Positions 5,073 through 6,444 of a stretch of DNA of 6,444 nt are shown here, in pieces. Within the stretch, counting starts at the first letter, position 1; each line of letters begins with the position of its first letter. The stretch lies in the NCBI GenBank assembly GCA_005793645.1, contig SXRG01000128.1, positions 1 through 6,444 on the forward strand, in the 5' to 3' direction. The DNA is from Burkholderiales bacterium. GTDB lineage: Bacteria; Pseudomonadota; Gammaproteobacteria; Burkholderiales; Thiobacillaceae. Under the pieces are notes generated by a model that worked only from the letters and a program-made list of their open reading frames with translations, was not told where the DNA came from and ran no database searches. Both the position numbers and the translations under genes were made by a program.

Positions 5073-5341
5073 GTCCGCTCCAAGGTCAGGCGCGTCATGC
5101 CGGTGCCGTCGGGATCATTCTGGCGCACGACATAAGCCGTGCCCGAAATGGTGATGCTGCTCCCGTAGGCAAGGGCTGAAACGCCTGCTGTTGCGGCCAT
5201 AAAGACCGGCCCGACGCTGGCGGCATTGAAGATGTCCACCGAGGCGGCATCGAAGATCCCCGCGACCGTAGCGCCGCCGGCAAGAGTTGCCGTTACGCCA
5301 AAGTCGTGCAAGAAGGGATCAAGATCCTCGGTGAAGGCCAT
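5069..5341 (-). CDS. Head-tail joining protein (gpFII-like stopper)
   Basis: This 90-residue protein probably caps the head connector after DNA packaging and gives the docking surface for the tail. The evidence is its size, its position between capsid and tail terminator, and its pattern. The N-terminus is MAFTEDLDPFLHDFGV. A beta-rich core includes GGATVAGIFDA, and the C-terminus has SSITISGTAYVVRQ followed by DPDGTGMTRLTLE. Compact phage head-tail joining proteins often end in such a 'G..Y.V....pDGtGlt.L.Le' strand pair. The ATG at 5341 begins only two bases after the upstream stop, and an AAGG lies 5' of it. Residues about 29-44 hold two imperfect tandem copies of an 8-residue unit (see the repeat entry). 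Its 3' end overlaps the next gene by ATGA at 5072-5069. The family call is by pattern, and exact equivalence to lambda FII is inferred. Confidence 0.78.
   Translation of the reverse strand: MAFTEDLDPFLHDFGVTATLAGGATVAGIFDAASVDIFNAASVGPVFMAATAGVSALAYGSSITISGTAYVVRQNDPDGTGMTRLTLERT
5210..5257 (-). repeat. Imperfect 24-bp in-frame tandem duplication in the head-tail joining gene
   Basis: On the coding strand, 5257-5234 and 5233-5210 are two adjacent 24-base units with 17 of 24 identical positions. They encode IFDAASVD and IFNAASVG. Both begin ATCTTC and share ATGCCGCC. It looks like an old in-frame duplication, or a beta-hairpin with similar strands that arose by chance. Confidence 0.5.
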
Positions 5342-5343
5342 TT

Positions 5344-5547
5344 TCAGTCCGCCTTTTTCCGTGTACGCCGCGAGACCGGGAGGGAATCCTCACGATGCTG
5401 CGGGGCCGGTGCTTCGTCCACCAGAAGCGCGGCGCGACCCATGCGAATGAGCATGGCGGCCTCGACCTCGGGCAGATCGACAGCCGCCCCTGCATGGCTA
5501 ATGCCACGCGAGGTCACGACACCGGACACGATGCGAACGATCATCAT
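5344..5547 (-). CDS. Small phage protein of unknown function (67 aa)
   Basis: This is a 67-residue protein encoded directly after the major capsid gene. The chosen start is the first of two adjacent ATG codons (5547 or 5544). The second forms ATGA with the capsid stop, so translation is probably coupled to the capsid gene; no convincing Shine-Dalgarno is seen. The frame extends further upstream, but that part is a shadow of the capsid gene. The N-terminus is a short beta-like stretch (MMIVRIVSG). It is followed by a segment around residues 22-40 with the pattern A-x-V-D-L-P-E-V-E-A-A-x-L-I-R-M-G-R-A, common in small phage proteins that carry a 'LP..eA..L...G.a' motif. The tail is strongly basic (RRTRKK). 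Its position corresponds to lambda FI, which lies between capsid and head-tail joining genes, but no sequence kinship to FI is visible. The function is not known. Confidence 0.72.
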   Translation of the reverse strand: MMIVRIVSGVVTSRGISHAGAAVDLPEVEAAMLIRMGRAALLVDEAPAPQHREDSLPVSRRTRKKAD

Positions 5548-6444
5548 GCACCAATCGAGAAGCTGGCGGCGTGACGCACGGCCACATCCACATCTTGCAG
5601 GGCCACGACACGGACGGTGCCGGAGGTGCTGCCGGTGTAGATGTCGGTCGTGATGTCCAGAGCGCCCCACATACCGACGATCAGGTCAGCCCAGTTGCCA
5701 TAAACGATCTTGCCCGCCGGGATCTGGTTGGACACCATCGCGCGATAACCGTTGATCGTGTTGTCGCCTTCCCACAGATAACCGGACACGCCAGAAGCCT
5801 TGAGCGTGGTCTTCATGGTGCCGCGCAGTGCAGCGGTCGTCATGTAGCCCAGCGTGCCCACATCGGCGTTTGCAGCGGCCACATCAGACTCAAGCTCAAC
5901 CACATCAGCCCACGAGATACCGCCGGTCAGGTCAACCGAACCTACACCAGAGGTGTTGATGATGCCGGTCGGCTGGTTGTTGGCGCCAGAGCCATTCAGC
6001 GCGGCCAGATCGATCGCCAGCGCCAGGGTAGAGGCCAGGTCGTTGCGGACGAAGGACTCAACATCGATGGACGATTGCAACAGCAGCTTGCGGGAGATGT
6101 CGGTGAAAGCACCCACGGTCTTCGGCGACAGGCTCACTTGATCGAATGCCTGAGCGGATTCGGTCGGTGCGCCGGATTCGGCCACCCAGTAGGCGGTTGC
6201 GCCGGAGGTCTGACGCGGGATGGCCACATTGCCCACCAAACCGGTCAGGGAACGAGCGCCCATGCCCATCACCGCCATGCGATTGCGCAACAATTCGATG
6301 AAAGAGTCAGCGGCCAGATCGGTTCCAACGGTATGGCCACCCGCAGTCGCGGTGCCGACGGTCAGGTCACGGCGCAGGGTCTCGTAGGGAATGTAAATGC
6401 CCTGCGGGTCGCGGCCCAGCTTCTTGGCCACGGCGCGGGATGCC
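5544..6444 (-). CDS. Major capsid protein, HK97 fold (5' end beyond window)
   Basis: This is the shell-forming subunit of the phage head. The frame is open to the window edge. A GTG at 6431 would give 295 residues, but the four codons before it (A-S-R-A) are also open and blend into the sequence, so the true start is probably outside the window. In related phages an N-terminal scaffold (delta) domain, or a fused prohead protease, precedes this point. Counting from the GTG, visible features are GRDPQGIYIPYE (6-17), a region ending VGNVAIPR (66-73), WVAESGAP (82-89), a long helix-rich stretch ending in NGSGANNQPTGIINT (146-160), and a C-terminal beta region with the motif VRVVALQDVDVAVRH. This is typical of the mature domain of HK97 gp5-type capsids, which is close to 280 residues. 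It ends in TGA at 5546-5544, overlapping the start of the next small gene. The family assignment is from recognised sequence style, not a database search. Confidence 0.93.
   Translation of the reverse strand, partial: ASRAVAKKLGRDPQGIYIPYETLRRDLTVGTATAGGHTVGTDLAADSFIELLRNRMAVMGMGARSLTGLVGNVAIPRQTSGATAYWVAESGAPTESAQAFDQVSLSPKTVGAFTDISRKLLLQSSIDVESFVRNDLASTLALAIDLAALNGSGANNQPTGIINTSGVGSVDLTGGISWADVVELESDVAAANADVGTLGYMTTAALRGTMKTTLKASGVSGYLWEGDNTINGYRAMVSNQIPAGKIVYGNWADLIVGMWGALDITTDIYTGSTSGTVRVVALQDVDVAVRHAASFSIGA

Noticed and set aside
4614..5135. Plus-strand open frame of 173 codons antisense to the tail terminator gene
   Set aside because: It spans a gene boundary of the minus-strand operon, shows no domain, and is rich in Gly/Arg/Asp, as expected from antisense GC-rich DNA.
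1..6444. Search for CRISPR repeats, tRNA genes, insertion sequence ends, promoters and intrinsic terminators
   Set aside because: By eye there are no regularly spaced repeats, no cloverleaf with CCA end, no terminal inverted repeats with target duplications, and no GC stem followed by a T run at a gene end. All junctions are overlaps or very short gaps.
1..6444. A defence or other novel accessory system hidden in the window
   Set aside because: Every stretch is accounted for by head and tail structural genes in conventional order. No extra gene cassette is inserted between them.

Overview
The window is one continuous block of structural genes from a tailed double-stranded DNA phage or prophage, all on the minus strand, so the biological order runs from the right edge to the left edge. 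Both outer genes are cut by the window. Base composition is mostly GC-rich (some 60-base lines reach about 70% G+C), with AT-richer patches in the tail tube gene and the 5' part of the tape measure gene. This fits a proteobacterial host, but the sequence does not identify the species. No integrase, repressor, tRNA, att site or host gene is present, so an integrated prophage cannot be told from a free phage.

Head end (right): the mature-domain part of an HK97-fold major capsid protein (5544-6444, open at the edge) is followed by a 67-residue protein of unknown role, a 90-residue head-tail joining protein and a 147-residue tail terminator/completion protein. Tail shaft (centre): a tail tube protein, a tail assembly chaperone and a 640-residue tape measure protein with the lambda gpH-type C-terminal region. 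Tail tip (left): a 191-residue minor tail protein, a 187-residue tail-tip/hub-associated protein, a 147-residue NlpC/P60-like Cys protein, and the first 89 codons of a gpJ-like central tail tip protein that runs off the left edge. The tube, chaperone and tape measure imply a long non-contractile tail (siphovirus); no sheath gene is seen.

The most informative point is a programmed -1 frameshift at the end of the chaperone gene. The heptamer A AAA AAC sits in the correct phase immediately before the TAG stop. The -1 frame then stays open for 47 codons and ends in an ATGA overlap with the tape measure start. This is the equivalent of lambda G/GT and gives a 113-residue and a 160-residue product.

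The genes form one tightly packed transcription unit, with ATGA, TAATG or 1-13 base junctions throughout. There is no gene-free stretch over 300 bases, and I saw no internal promoter, terminator, CRISPR array or mobile element. I found no previously undescribed system. The least understood parts are the 67- and 191-residue proteins and the Ala-rich N-terminus of the tail tip protein.
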